DNA of 64,000 nucleotides from NCBI RefSeq assembly GCF_014651635.1, contig NZ_BMXG01000003.1, positions 126,591 through 190,590 on the forward strand, in the 5' to 3' direction. Each line of letters opens with the position of its first letter. The first letter of the stretch is position 1. Below the pieces are notes generated by a model. The model saw only the letters and a list, made by a program, of their open reading frames with translations, did no database searches and was not told the DNA's origin. This stretch comes from Cerasicoccus arenae. GTDB taxonomy: Bacteria; Verrucomicrobiota; Verrucomicrobiia; Opitutales; Cerasicoccaceae. The position numbers and the translations under genes are program-made. Positions 16,600 through 25,493 of the stretch are shown piece after piece.

Positions 16600-18132
16600 T
16601 TAATTCTCGATGCGTGGGAAAAGGATGGTGCGCTCTCCCAGCACATTACCCGCGAATCGGTTAATGTCCCACTCCAAGTTGCCTTCGTAGTTGGTAATGC
16701 TGTCTGCGCCCATGGCGGCAAACACGCGTTTTGAAATCTCGGGCATTACGGGTGTAAGCAGGACTGAGGCCAGGCGCAGGATTTCCGCCGTGTAGGCCAA
16801 GGCAGTGCGCGCCCGTTCTTGATCCGCCGGGTCTTCGGACTTGGCGAGCTTCCATGGTTGGCGAATTTCCAGGTAGGCGTTTCCCTTGCGGATGAAAGCC
16901 CAGAGCGTTTCCAAGCCACGGTGAAAGAGGAAGCCATTGTAATATTCAATGACCTGCGGATAGGTTTTCTCCCAAAGCTCGCGGACGTCCTTTTCGGGTT
17001 GTTCCTCAATTGTGGCTTGCGGAATTTGCTTATTGGGCAGTTTACCACCGAGCGAAAGCAGGCGGTTGAGCTGGTTGCCGAAGTCGTTGCCGAGGTCGTC
17101 TTTGTAACGGGACAGCAGGAGGTCGGCGGAGAAATCACTGTCCTGCCCCACATTCATTTCGCGGATGAAGAAGTAGCGCAGCGCGTCAGGCCCCACTTGC
17201 TCAGCGAGCACAAAGGGGTCAACAACGTTGCCTAATGTTTTAGACATTTTTTCGCCGGAGATATTCCACCATCCGTGGACCAGCAGGGACTTGGGGAGCG
17301 GGATGCCCGCCGCGTGCAGCATGATGGGCCAGTAAACGGCGTGTGGCGGCACGAGGATGTCCTTGCCGATGACATGGAAGTCCGCGGGCCATTTGTCCGC
17401 AAAGCCTTCTGTGCCATAGCCGACTGCGGAAATATAGTTCGTGAGCGCGTCAAACCAGACGTAGCAGACGAAGTCTTCGTCGAACGGCAGCGGGATACCC
17501 CATTCGAGGCGTTCCTTTGGGCGTGAAATGCAGAGGTCGTTGAGCGGCTCCTTGAGGAACTCCAGCACCTGCTTTTGGCGGAAGCGCGGGAAAATGAAGT
17601 CATCGCTTTCCTTGAGGTGCTTGATCAGCCAGTCTTGATATTGGTTGAGCTTGAAGAAATACGCGGGCTCGGAAACTTCCTCGACCTCACCGAAAATTTC
17701 AGGCCATTCGCCGTTTACCTTGTCCTTCTCTTGGAGAAACTGCTCCTGACGCTTGCTGTAAAAGCCTTGGTAGTCGGCTTTGTAGATCTCACCCTTGTCA
17801 AAGAGGTCTTGGAGGATCTTACGGACAACATCCTTGTGGCGCGATTGCGTTGTGCGGATAAAGTCGTCGTTGGAAATGAGGAGCGTTGAGCACAGGCGCT
17901 GGAATTTCTCGGCAATTTGGTCGCAGTAGTCAATGGGCTCCACGCCTTCCTTGCGCGCAGTTTGCTGGACCTTTTGTCCGTGTTCGTCGAGGCCGGTCAA
18001 GAAGTACGTGCTGTCGCCGCTCAGGCGCCGATGGCGCGCGATGACGTCGGTGAGGACTTTCTCATACGCATGGCCGATGTGAGGGGAGCCATTGGCGTAG
18101 TCGATGGCGGTGGTGATGTAAAATTGCTTCAT
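16600..18132 (-). CDS. metG: Methionyl-tRNA synthetase
   Basis: A 510-residue class I synthetase charging tRNA-Met. ATG 18132-18130 gives MKQFYITTAIDYANGSPHIG with the HIGH signature; eight further upstream codons are open but less likely. The KMSKS loop is KMSKTLGN. No CxxC zinc knuckles are seen in the connective region (GFYSKRQEQFLQE), so it belongs to the short zinc-free type, and it lacks the C-terminal tRNA-binding appendage of longer forms. The anticodon-binding helical domain is complete. It precedes menF by 11 bp. Confidence 0.97.
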   Translation of the reverse strand: MKQFYITTAIDYANGSPHIGHAYEKVLTDVIARHRRLSGDSTYFLTGLDEHGQKVQQTARKEGVEPIDYCDQIAEKFQRLCSTLLISNDDFIRTTQSRHKDVVRKILQDLFDKGEIYKADYQGFYSKRQEQFLQEKDKVNGEWPEIFGEVEEVSEPAYFFKLNQYQDWLIKHLKESDDFIFPRFRQKQVLEFLKEPLNDLCISRPKERLEWGIPLPFDEDFVCYVWFDALTNYISAVGYGTEGFADKWPADFHVIGKDILVPPHAVYWPIMLHAAGIPLPKSLLVHGWWNISGEKMSKTLGNVVDPFVLAEQVGPDALRYFFIREMNVGQDSDFSADLLLSRYKDDLGNDFGNQLNRLLSLGGKLPNKQIPQATIEEQPEKDVRELWEKTYPQVIEYYNGFLFHRGLETLWAFIRKGNAYLEIRQPWKLAKSEDPADQERARTALAYTAEILRLASVLLTPVMPEISKRVFAAMGADSITNYEGNLEWDINRFAGNVLGERTILFPRIEN

Positions 18133-18211
18133 GGCTTTTTGGGCAAAGCACTCCACTCAATCCGACTGTGCCGGAAGCTCAACGACAAAAAACAGGCCTG
18201 CGTGTTTGCGC

Positions 18212-18466
18212 TCAGGCGTCAATGACGACGTCCGTCTTGGGGATGGAGCAGCAGAGCAGGATTTTACCCTCGTCTGCCACGGCCCCATGGTCGAACTGAT
18301 ACTCCACTTCGCCCGATATCAGTTTTTGCTGGCAGGCGGTGCAATTGCCGACGCGACACCCGAAATCCAAATCGAGCCCATGCGCCTCTGCGAAATCCAG
18401 CAAGCTGTCTTCTACGGCGTCCCACTCGGCGGACACGTTGCTACGTTGAAAGGTTACCTTTGGCAT
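18212..18466 (-). CDS. 2Fe-2S ferredoxin
   Basis: An 84-residue plant-type ferredoxin starting at ATG 18466-18464 (MPKVTFQRSN). The cluster ligands are C-x4-C-x2-C in FGCRVGNCTAC, with the fourth cysteine in ILLCCSIP, as in small soluble electron carriers. The longer frame to 18640 overlaps the divergent Smr-domain gene and is not needed. The redox partner is unknown; neighbouring genes give no clue. Start-to-start distance to the divergent Smr gene is about 78 bp. Confidence 0.9.
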   Translation of the reverse strand: MPKVTFQRSNVSAEWDAVEDSLLDFAEAHGLDLDFGCRVGNCTACQQKLISGEVEYQFDHGAVADEGKILLCCSIPKTDVVIDA

Positions 18467-18543
18467 AGAACGATTGAAACAAATATTTTGGGCAATGACA
18501 AGTCTACGGCGGCGTTTTCCCAATCTTGCTTTTAAGATAAAAA

Positions 18544-18852
18544 ATGGCGTTAATTCGGGCCACCATGGATGAGCCTGATTACGATGCCCCCATCGAACTG
18601 CCGATTGACGGCGTGCTGGACCTACACACCTTTGCGCCACGTGACGTGAAGGAACTGCTGCCCGTTTATTTCGAGGAGTGTCTGGAACGAGGTATCACGC
18701 AGGTGCGCGTGATCCATGGCAAGGGCACTGGTGCGCTGCGGGAGCTGGTGCATGCTCAATTACGAAAAATCCCGCAAGTCACCCATTATCAACTGGCTGG
18801 GGAATCCGGTGGCGGTTGGGGTGCGACGATTGTTGAACTGGCGCCGCGCTGA
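18544..18852 (+). CDS. Smr domain protein
   Basis: A 102-residue stand-alone Smr domain. The signatures are LDLHTFAPRDV near the N-terminus and VRVIHGKGTGALRELV, followed by GGWGATIVEL. Smr domains occur at the C-terminus of MutS2 and as small free proteins, where some nick DNA or cleave RNA. The exact role of this stand-alone copy is unknown. It is divergent from the ferredoxin gene and convergent with the lipoprotein gene, 5 bp apart. Confidence 0.88.
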   Translation: MALIRATMDEPDYDAPIELPIDGVLDLHTFAPRDVKELLPVYFEECLERGITQVRVIHGKGTGALRELVHAQLRKIPQVTHYQLAGESGGGWGATIVELAPR

Positions 18853-18857
18853 TCGGG

Positions 18858-19307
18858 CTACTTCTTGGGCCAGACTTGCTCGCCAGTGTTCATCCCTTCC
18901 TGAATTACGCTCAGGCTGTCGATAAATTTCACGCCGACTTGGTCCGGGCCGATCTGCTTGCCGATCACATAATACACGGGTGAAATGTCAGGCAGTTTGA
19001 GTGACACGGAATCGCTGATCTCAGTGACCACCTGTGCGACCATGCCGGAAGTTTTCTCGGACAATTTGGAGATGACCCAGATTTCGTCGCCCACGACCCA
19101 GACCGACTCGATTTTGACCGCATACGCGGGTGTTGGTGCCTGAAGCTTAATTGTGTAGGCGCGATCAGTGACTTCGACCGTGCCCGACATGTCGGAGGGG
19201 TGATTTTCCGGAGGTAGTTCGATGAAGGGCTTCTCGTTTTTATCACCGCCACAAGCGGCAAAACAGAGGGATAGAGCGACTAATGCGGTGGTAACGTATT
19301 TTTGCAT
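18858..19307 (-). CDS. Putative lipoprotein
   Basis: A 149-residue protein starting at ATG 19307-19305 (MQKYVTTALVALSLCFAACGG). The lipobox FAAC places it as a lipoprotein in an outer or inner membrane. The mature part (about 130 residues) is beta-rich with repeated Val/Ile/Trp strands (ESVWVVGDEIWVISKL) and ends GEQVWPKK. I recognise no family. It lies between the Smr gene (convergent) and purK, which starts upstream on the same strand, so it may be transcribed with purK. Confidence 0.7.
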   Translation of the reverse strand: MQKYVTTALVALSLCFAACGGDKNEKPFIELPPENHPSDMSGTVEVTDRAYTIKLQAPTPAYAVKIESVWVVGDEIWVISKLSEKTSGMVAQVVTEISDSVSLKLPDISPVYYVIGKQIGPDQVGVKFIDSLSVIQEGMNTGEQVWPKK

Positions 19308-19379
19308 GGGTGTAATGGTGGGGCGACACTTCTTCGCTGGCAACGTGGAAATTCCAGCAGAGAGGAATTCAAATTTGGG

Positions 19380-20522
19380 CTACTTTAATGCGGAAAACAG
19401 GCTCTCTGCCGTCGCCAAAGCTTCTTCCACGGTGTTCTTGAGCACCGTGAAATGGCCCATTTTTCGACCGGGACGCGGGGCACCCTTGTCGTAGAGGTGG
19501 AGTTTGACGTCGGGGTCAGCTAGCAGAATCGCCCAATCGGGGGCCTCCCCCCCCTGCCAAACATCACCGAGGAGGTTGACCATCACCGCCGGACGCAGCA
19601 GTCGCGTATCGCCGAGCGGCAGGCCACAGACGGCGCGGATATGCTGCTCAAACTGGCTCGTTTGGCAGGCGTCCATGCTGTAGTGCCCGCTATTGTGCGG
19701 GCGTGGGGCCAGCTCATTAACGAGCACCGAGCCGTCCGGCTTCACAAATAATTCCACTGCCAACAGCCCAATGACGCCGATTGCCTCCGCCACGCCACGC
19801 GCCAAATTGGCTGCTTCGGCGAGCGTTTCCGCGGGCAACCGTGCGGGTACAATGCTCTGGTGCAGGATATGGTGGCGGTGGATGTTTTCCGCGACTGGAA
19901 AGGTGGTCATTGCACCGTCTGGTCCGCGGGCGACGATCACCGAGCACTCGGCGGAAAAAGGCACCCAGGCCTCAACGACTCCCAGCGGGCACCCGAGCCC
20001 GGCCCAGATCGCATCGAAGTCTGCAGCGAGGTCCTCAATTTTCACCTGCCCCTTGCCGTCGTAGCCGAAAGCCGCCGTTTTGAGCACGCAGGGGACGCCC
20101 AGCTCTTGAGTCGCCTGCGCGAGTTCGTTGGCATTTGCGACCACACGGAAATTCGCACAGGGTATGTCATTCGCGCGGAGAAATTCTTTTTCGCGCCGCC
20201 GGTTCTGGCAAATGTGGAGGACATCGCCGCTTGGGCGGACAGGCACGTTTTCGCCGGTAATCACGTCCACGGCTTCGTGGGCAACGTTTTCAAATTCTAG
20301 GGTGACGACATCGCAACTGCGGGCAAAGTCGGCCAAGGCCTGCGCGTCGTCGTAGTCGGCATTGACCTCTGTGTCGGCCACCATGGCGGCTGCGCCGCCT
20401 GCGCTGGGCTCAAATACGCGGAAGCGGTAGCCCATTGCCCGCCCGGCGAGGATGCTCATGCGCCCCAGTTGTCCGCCGCCCAACATGCCAATCGTCGCGC
20501 CGGGCTGAAATGGTTTCGTCAT
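19380..20522 (-). CDS. purK: N5-carboxyaminoimidazole ribonucleotide synthase
   Basis: A 380-residue ATP-grasp enzyme that carboxylates AIR to N5-CAIR, feeding PurE. Visible are the N-terminal pre-ATP-grasp motif MLGGGQLGRM, the ATP-grasp blocks VLKTAAFGYDGKGQ and GVVEAWVPFSAECSVIVAR, and the metal-binding segment ELAPRPHNSGHYSMDAC. Length is normal. A run of eight C on the plus strand (19547-19554) falls in the coding sequence near GGEAPDW. It is not adjacent to purE, which is unusual but not rare. Confidence 0.97.
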   Translation of the reverse strand: MTKPFQPGATIGMLGGGQLGRMSILAGRAMGYRFRVFEPSAGGAAAMVADTEVNADYDDAQALADFARSCDVVTLEFENVAHEAVDVITGENVPVRPSGDVLHICQNRRREKEFLRANDIPCANFRVVANANELAQATQELGVPCVLKTAAFGYDGKGQVKIEDLAADFDAIWAGLGCPLGVVEAWVPFSAECSVIVARGPDGAMTTFPVAENIHRHHILHQSIVPARLPAETLAEAANLARGVAEAIGVIGLLAVELFVKPDGSVLVNELAPRPHNSGHYSMDACQTSQFEQHIRAVCGLPLGDTRLLRPAVMVNLLGDVWQGGEAPDWAILLADPDVKLHLYDKGAPRPGRKMGHFTVLKNTVEEALATAESLFSALK

Positions 20523-20590
20523 GCCAACACGGTTTTCCCCGCCGCCTGAAAGGCAATCGAATTTTTCGCCAGCCGTCTAAGGGTGCTCTC

Positions 20591-21904
20591 TTAATCCCCG
20601 TCTTCGACGATTTGAATCTTGCGCACGCTGGCTGAGATGACGCGGCGTTCGTCGACTTCCTTTACGGTGATTTCGAGGCCGTAGGCGTCCATGGTGATGG
20701 TCTCGTCCGTTTCGGGGATACGCCCGAGCTCGTTGGTGATCAGGCCGCCGACGGTGGAGACTTCGTCCGTATCAATATCGATATTCAGCTCTTCCTCTAG
20801 GTCATGGATGGCCATGAGGCCGTCGACCAAATATTCATCAGGCCCGGTTTGGGTGAGCTCCTCATTGACGGGCATGTCGAACTCGTCCTCGATGTCGCCG
20901 ACGAGTTCTTCCAAAATGGTTTCCAAGGTGACAACGCCCAGCGCGCCACCAAATTCGTCACTGACCAGTGCCATGTGGACCTTTTGGGCGAGCATGCGCT
21001 GGAGGGCTTCTTCCAGAAGGGTGTCGGCGCTGAAGCGCTCGATTTTGCGGGCGAGTTTGCGTAAGTCTGCCTGTCGGAGGTCGCCTTTGTAGCGGAAAAG
21101 ATCCTTGATGTGGATGAGACCGACGCAGCGGTCGAGGTCGCCGTTGCACAACGGAAAACGCGTGTGTCCCGTTATATGGGCCAGGGCGAGATTTTCTTCC
21201 ACACTGGCGTCTAGGCTGAAGAGCTGGACTTGGTTGCGGGGCAAAATCACGTCGGAGACCTCTAAGTCGCGCAGGCGAAGGCTGTTGCGCAGGAGCTTGC
21301 GCTGGTAGGGGGACGGCGGCTCGGTATCCTCTGCCAAGGCGCGGATTTGCACCTCGAAGTCGAGGACATTGAAGTCGTGCTCAAAGCGCATGCCGAGCAG
21401 ACCAAAGAGTTTCCGGGCAATGCTGCGGATAAATTTAAACCAAGGCAGCAGAACAGCAACGACCCCGATGATGAACCACGACGTGAAGCGCAGGGCTAGA
21501 ACTGGATTGGACAGCGCAAACCCTCGTGGCACCAGAAAACCAAACAAGCTCGTGAAGGAGGCGATTACGGCAAAAGTGAAGAAGGCCTTCATGAGCTCCC
21601 CGGTCGGGCTCTCGAAGATCTCCAGTTTGTCCATCAGGTAGCCCAGCATTGGGAAGATCACCAGGCCGAGTGCGATCGTCACGGCCATGATGCCAAAGCG
21701 CATGACGGGTGCCGCCCAGTCCGCACGGTTGAGCAGGTAGGCGATGCGCTTACGCTCTCGCAGCTTGCCTAAATCGAACTCGTCTGGATCAGCGTAGCGT
21801 AGTTTTACGAGGCTAATTTCGCAGGCGACGAGCAATGCGTTGATGAACAGGAGGGCAATTAGCCCTCCGCCCAAGGCGATAAAATCCCAAAAAGTTGTGT
21901 TCAC
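20591..21904 (-). CDS. CorC/HlyC-type CNNM membrane protein with CBS pair
   Basis: A 437-residue protein with about four membrane segments in a DUF21/CNNM domain (1-190). Two CBS domains follow (about 200-330: VSDVILPRNQVQ, VGLIHIKDLF, HMALVSDEFGGALGVV), then a C-terminal CorC_HlyC domain (EYLVDGLMAIHDLEEELN, EVSTVGGLITNELGRIP). The family exports or regulates Mg2+ and Co2+; the old name hemolysin C is misleading. The GTG start overlaps the hisC stop by 4 bp (GTGA), suggesting translational coupling. Confidence 0.9.
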   Translation of the reverse strand: MNTTFWDFIALGGGLIALLFINALLVACEISLVKLRYADPDEFDLGKLRERKRIAYLLNRADWAAPVMRFGIMAVTIALGLVIFPMLGYLMDKLEIFESPTGELMKAFFTFAVIASFTSLFGFLVPRGFALSNPVLALRFTSWFIIGVVAVLLPWFKFIRSIARKLFGLLGMRFEHDFNVLDFEVQIRALAEDTEPPSPYQRKLLRNSLRLRDLEVSDVILPRNQVQLFSLDASVEENLALAHITGHTRFPLCNGDLDRCVGLIHIKDLFRYKGDLRQADLRKLARKIERFSADTLLEEALQRMLAQKVHMALVSDEFGGALGVVTLETILEELVGDIEDEFDMPVNEELTQTGPDEYLVDGLMAIHDLEEELNIDIDTDEVSTVGGLITNELGRIPETDETITMDAYGLEITVKEVDERRVISASVRKIQIVEDGD

Positions 21905-23034
21905 TTGGACGGGCGCTCATCCGGCGGGGAGTTCGACATTCCCTCATGCAGTGTGGCCTCTAAGCACTTGAGCAGACGCGTGTTTTGCGTCTCCGTGCCG
22001 ATGGTCACCCGGATATATTGAGCTAGCAGATATGGTTTCAACGGTCGAACAATGATTCCTTGTTGTTGGAAGGAATCAAACATTTGCGCTGGATTTTCAA
22101 CCTTTAACAACACGAAATTACCGCCTTCAGCGCGGTACTCCAAGCCTAAGGCTTCAAAGCCTTGGGTTAACTGATGCATTCCAGCGTGATTCACGGCCTT
22201 GGCACGAGCCACGTGTTCGTGGTCACTGAGGGCTGCGATTGCGGCCGCTTGAGCAATGGCGTTCACGTTGAACGGAGCGCGCACGCGGTTGAGCAGAGCC
22301 ATCAGTTCGGGGGCACCGTAGCCATAGCCAATGCGGAACGCCGCCAACCCGTAAATTTTGGAAAATGTGCGGCAGCAGACGACTTTTTTGCCCGCTGCAA
22401 TCAACGGGCGTAGGTCTGGTGCGTCGTCAGAATACTCGGCATAGGCTTCGTCGAAGCAGAAAATGACGTGGTCGGGCAGGCGGTCGATCAGGGCCTCAAT
22501 TGCGGCTAGAGAATGGCAATCGCCGGTCGGATTGTTGGGGCAGGGCAGGTAGACCAGCTTTGTGCGCTCGGTGACGGCGTCGGCCAGCGCGTCGAGGTCA
22601 TGGCGCATGTCTGGCATGGGGACCTCAACGGGTTTGGCACCTGCCAGCAAGACCCCGATTTTGAACGCGATAAAACTTTGGGCCCCCATTACGGCTTCAT
22701 CCCCCGGTCCACAAAACGCCTGACAAAGCAGCGTCATAAACTCGTTGGAGCCGTTGGTGATGATAAACTGGTTCGCCGCCAGCTCGAATTTTTGGGCCAA
22801 TGCTTCACGCAGGCGCGTGCACCCGCCATCCGGGTAGAGATGTGCCTCACGGAGGGCGCGTTGGGCGGCTTCCAGACCCAAAGGAGAGGGCCCGAGCGGG
22901 TTTTCGTTGGAGGCGAGCTTGAGAATGGATGCCGCCTCTAGGCCATACTCGCGCGCGACGTACTCAATCGGCTTGCCCGGCTCATAAATCGGTTGGTTCA
23001 GGACATCAGGACGGACTAATTCGCTGTAATTCAT
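21901..23034 (-). CDS. hisC: Histidinol-phosphate aminotransferase
   Basis: A 377-residue class I/II aminotransferase using PLP, converting imidazole-acetol phosphate to histidinol phosphate. ATG 23034-23032 (MNYSELVRPDVLNQP) is preferred to a TTG five codons upstream. Diagnostic segments are KLASNENPLGPSP, CPNNPTGD, FDEAYAEY and the PLP-lysine motif FSKIYGLAAFRIGYG; the C-terminal GTETQN block is also present. Enzymes of this group can also act on aromatic amino acids, so histidine synthesis is likely but not certain. It overlaps the downstream CorC-type gene by 4 bp. Confidence 0.95.
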   Translation of the reverse strand: MNYSELVRPDVLNQPIYEPGKPIEYVAREYGLEAASILKLASNENPLGPSPLGLEAAQRALREAHLYPDGGCTRLREALAQKFELAANQFIITNGSNEFMTLLCQAFCGPGDEAVMGAQSFIAFKIGVLLAGAKPVEVPMPDMRHDLDALADAVTERTKLVYLPCPNNPTGDCHSLAAIEALIDRLPDHVIFCFDEAYAEYSDDAPDLRPLIAAGKKVVCCRTFSKIYGLAAFRIGYGYGAPELMALLNRVRAPFNVNAIAQAAAIAALSDHEHVARAKAVNHAGMHQLTQGFEALGLEYRAEGGNFVLLKVENPAQMFDSFQQQGIIVRPLKPYLLAQYIRVTIGTETQNTRLLKCLEATLHEGMSNSPPDERPSK

Positions 23035-23231
23035 GGAGAAAGCGTCCAAATTGCGCGATTTTCACGGGCAGGCAAGCCAACGTTCGATCGGGCAGCGTTT
23101 GGAGCTAGTGGGAAAAGTATAAGGATATTCCGGGCGCCGGGCCTCATTGAGGAACCAGCGTGGGCTGACAACTCTCGCCTTGCCAACGCTTTGCGCGAGC
23201 GACAGGCTAACGTTCTTTTCTATCTCTACGG

Positions 23232-25493
23232 ATGAAGCTGCGTTTGCGTCACAAGGTTGCGGGTCTGGCGATATTTTCGGCCCTACTGCCAGTTCTCGGT
23301 CTGGCAATATTGATTGCTGCCCAAGATCAAAAAAGCACTGCTACGATCGAACGCGAAATCGACAAGATTATCGGCGCAAATCTTCAGCATGCCGTGCTGG
23401 ACGTTTACGACCTCTGTTCCGTCGCGAACGACCTCATCCAGAAACAGGTGACGCGTACGCTTGGAGTCGCAGACTACGTGCTTGAGGAGCAGGGTGGCTT
23501 CAGCCATGGCGAAGAAAAGGTCCGCTGGCACGCAATCAATCAGTTTGACCGCGAAACAGTTTCCGTGGAGTTGCCCCAGATCCTTATTGGGGACAAAGGT
23601 ATTGCGCCGAACACCAGCTTCGCTGTTCGTTCGCCGGTAGTCGATCAGGTTAAAGAGTTGGTCGGCGGAACGTGCACGGTTTTCCAGCGTATGAACGCCG
23701 ATGGTGATATGCTGCGGGTGGCCACCAATGTTGAAAACGCCGATGGCCAGCGTGCTGTGGGCACCTACATTCCTGCGATGCGGCCAGATGGTTCGGTGGA
23801 CCCAGTTATCCGTCGCGTGGTACAGGAGCGAGAGATTTACGATGGCCCGGCTTTTGTGGTCAATCGCTGGTACCTCACTTCCTACCGGCCCATTCTAGAT
23901 GAGACGGGTTACGTGGTGGGCATGATTTACGTGGGTGTTCGCCGAGATGAGGCTTCTTCGCTGAAAAGTGCCATTTCCGAAGCCGAGATCGGTGCCAACG
24001 GCTATTCCTGGGTCATGTTTGGCAAAGACAAAGCACGGGCAAATCAATTTGTGCTGACTGGCCCATCGTTTCCTCACGGGCTGAAAATTAATGAGATTAC
24101 GGACGAGAATGGGAAGAAATTCTTTGAGGAAATTCGCCAGAGTGCAATCGCTTTGGACTCAAAAAAAGCCGGCGAAACGGGCTCACGTACGGTCATGTGG
24201 AAAGACATGGAGGGCGAGCCTCACAAACTGGAAATTTACTACGTATACTTTAAGCCGTGGGATTGGGTGATGGGCGTCACGGCACTGGCCGAAGATTTTT
24301 CGGAGCCTCATCGACAGATCGAAGCCGTTTTTGACGAAATTCTTTTTGCTACATTGGTTGGTGCGATTGTCCTCATGTTCCTGATATTTGCTTTGGCGAC
24401 TTGGTTGGGAGGCATCATTGCCCGGCCAATATCGTTCCTCACTAGAATTGCGGGCCACGTGGCTCGTGGGGAGCTGGCGGCTGCTCAGCGTGAGGTAGAC
24501 GCTGGTTGCGGTATGGGTGTGAAGCAGAAAGACCTCTCCCGCGCAACGGATGAGACCGGTGAACTTTTTCGCGCCATTCAGGATATGATTGGCAATCTCC
24601 AGCAACTCGTATCGGAGATGAAGGGTGCCTCGGGTCAGCTCACGGAGTCTGCCACAGAAATCAACACTTCGGCCCGTCAGCAGTCTAGCACAGCTCAGGA
24701 TTTTGGTGCATCCAGCACACAGATTGCTGCCGCCGTTAAGCAGATCTCTTCGACTTCGCAAGAGCTCTCCAAGACGATGACCAGCGTTACCACTGGTGCT
24801 CGACAAACTACGACTGTGGCCAGTGAAGGGCGCAGCCACCTCGACGCGATGCGGGACGGGGTGGACGATCTGTCGCTGGCAACGCAGTCCGTGTCAGGCA
24901 AGCTTTCTACTATTGCAGAGAAGGCGCAGAACATTAACAACGTCGTCACCACCATCTCGAAAGTGGCTGATCAGACTAATTTGCTGTCACTCAATGCCGC
25001 CATTGAGGCGGAAAAAGCTGGGGAATTCGGATTGGGCTTTGCCGTGGTTGCGCGGGAAATTCGCCGATTGGCTGACCAGACTGCTGTTGCCACTCTCGAC
25101 ATCGAACAAATGGTCAAAGAAATGCAATCCAGCGTGAGTGCGGGCGTCATGGAAATGGACAAATTTAATGAAGCCGTGCGCTCCGGCGTGGACACCGTCA
25201 ACCGCTTGAGCGGTCAGATGGAAAACATTATCAATGAAGTCGAGGCGTTGACGCCGCGCTTTGAGTCTGTGCAAGAGGGCATGGAAGCGCAGGCTAGTGG
25301 CGCGTCCCAGATTTCTGAGGCAGTTGGTGCCCTGAACACTGCTGCCATGCAGACTAAGACATCACTGGAGGGCTTCCAGAGCGCCGCCAGTAAGCTAAAT
25401 TTTGCGGTGACTGCGGTTAATGGTGGCATCGCCCGTTTTAAAACCGATGATGAGGGAGACGAAAAACCCGCATCCAACCCACAAGAGTCATGA
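23232..25493 (+). CDS. Methyl-accepting chemotaxis protein 1
   Basis: A 753-residue transmembrane sensor. The first membrane helix (about 8-30) and a long periplasmic region to about residue 365 look like a Cache_3-Cache_2 sensor. The second helix (LVGAIVLMFLIFALATW), a HAMP domain and a cytoplasmic coiled-coil signalling domain follow. The hairpin tip reads VADQTNLLSLNAAIEAEKAGE, the conserved CheA/CheW-binding site. It lacks the C-terminal NWETF-type tether, and no motility genes are nearby. It opens a chemosensory operon and overlaps the next receptor gene by 4 bp. By position it matches the receptor (WspA) of Wsp-type systems. Confidence 0.92.
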   Translation: MKLRLRHKVAGLAIFSALLPVLGLAILIAAQDQKSTATIEREIDKIIGANLQHAVLDVYDLCSVANDLIQKQVTRTLGVADYVLEEQGGFSHGEEKVRWHAINQFDRETVSVELPQILIGDKGIAPNTSFAVRSPVVDQVKELVGGTCTVFQRMNADGDMLRVATNVENADGQRAVGTYIPAMRPDGSVDPVIRRVVQEREIYDGPAFVVNRWYLTSYRPILDETGYVVGMIYVGVRRDEASSLKSAISEAEIGANGYSWVMFGKDKARANQFVLTGPSFPHGLKINEITDENGKKFFEEIRQSAIALDSKKAGETGSRTVMWKDMEGEPHKLEIYYVYFKPWDWVMGVTALAEDFSEPHRQIEAVFDEILFATLVGAIVLMFLIFALATWLGGIIARPISFLTRIAGHVARGELAAAQREVDAGCGMGVKQKDLSRATDETGELFRAIQDMIGNLQQLVSEMKGASGQLTESATEINTSARQQSSTAQDFGASSTQIAAAVKQISSTSQELSKTMTSVTTGARQTTTVASEGRSHLDAMRDGVDDLSLATQSVSGKLSTIAEKAQNINNVVTTISKVADQTNLLSLNAAIEAEKAGEFGLGFAVVAREIRRLADQTAVATLDIEQMVKEMQSSVSAGVMEMDKFNEAVRSGVDTVNRLSGQMENIINEVEALTPRFESVQEGMEAQASGASQISEAVGALNTAAMQTKTSLEGFQSAASKLNFAVTAVNGGIARFKTDDEGDEKPASNPQES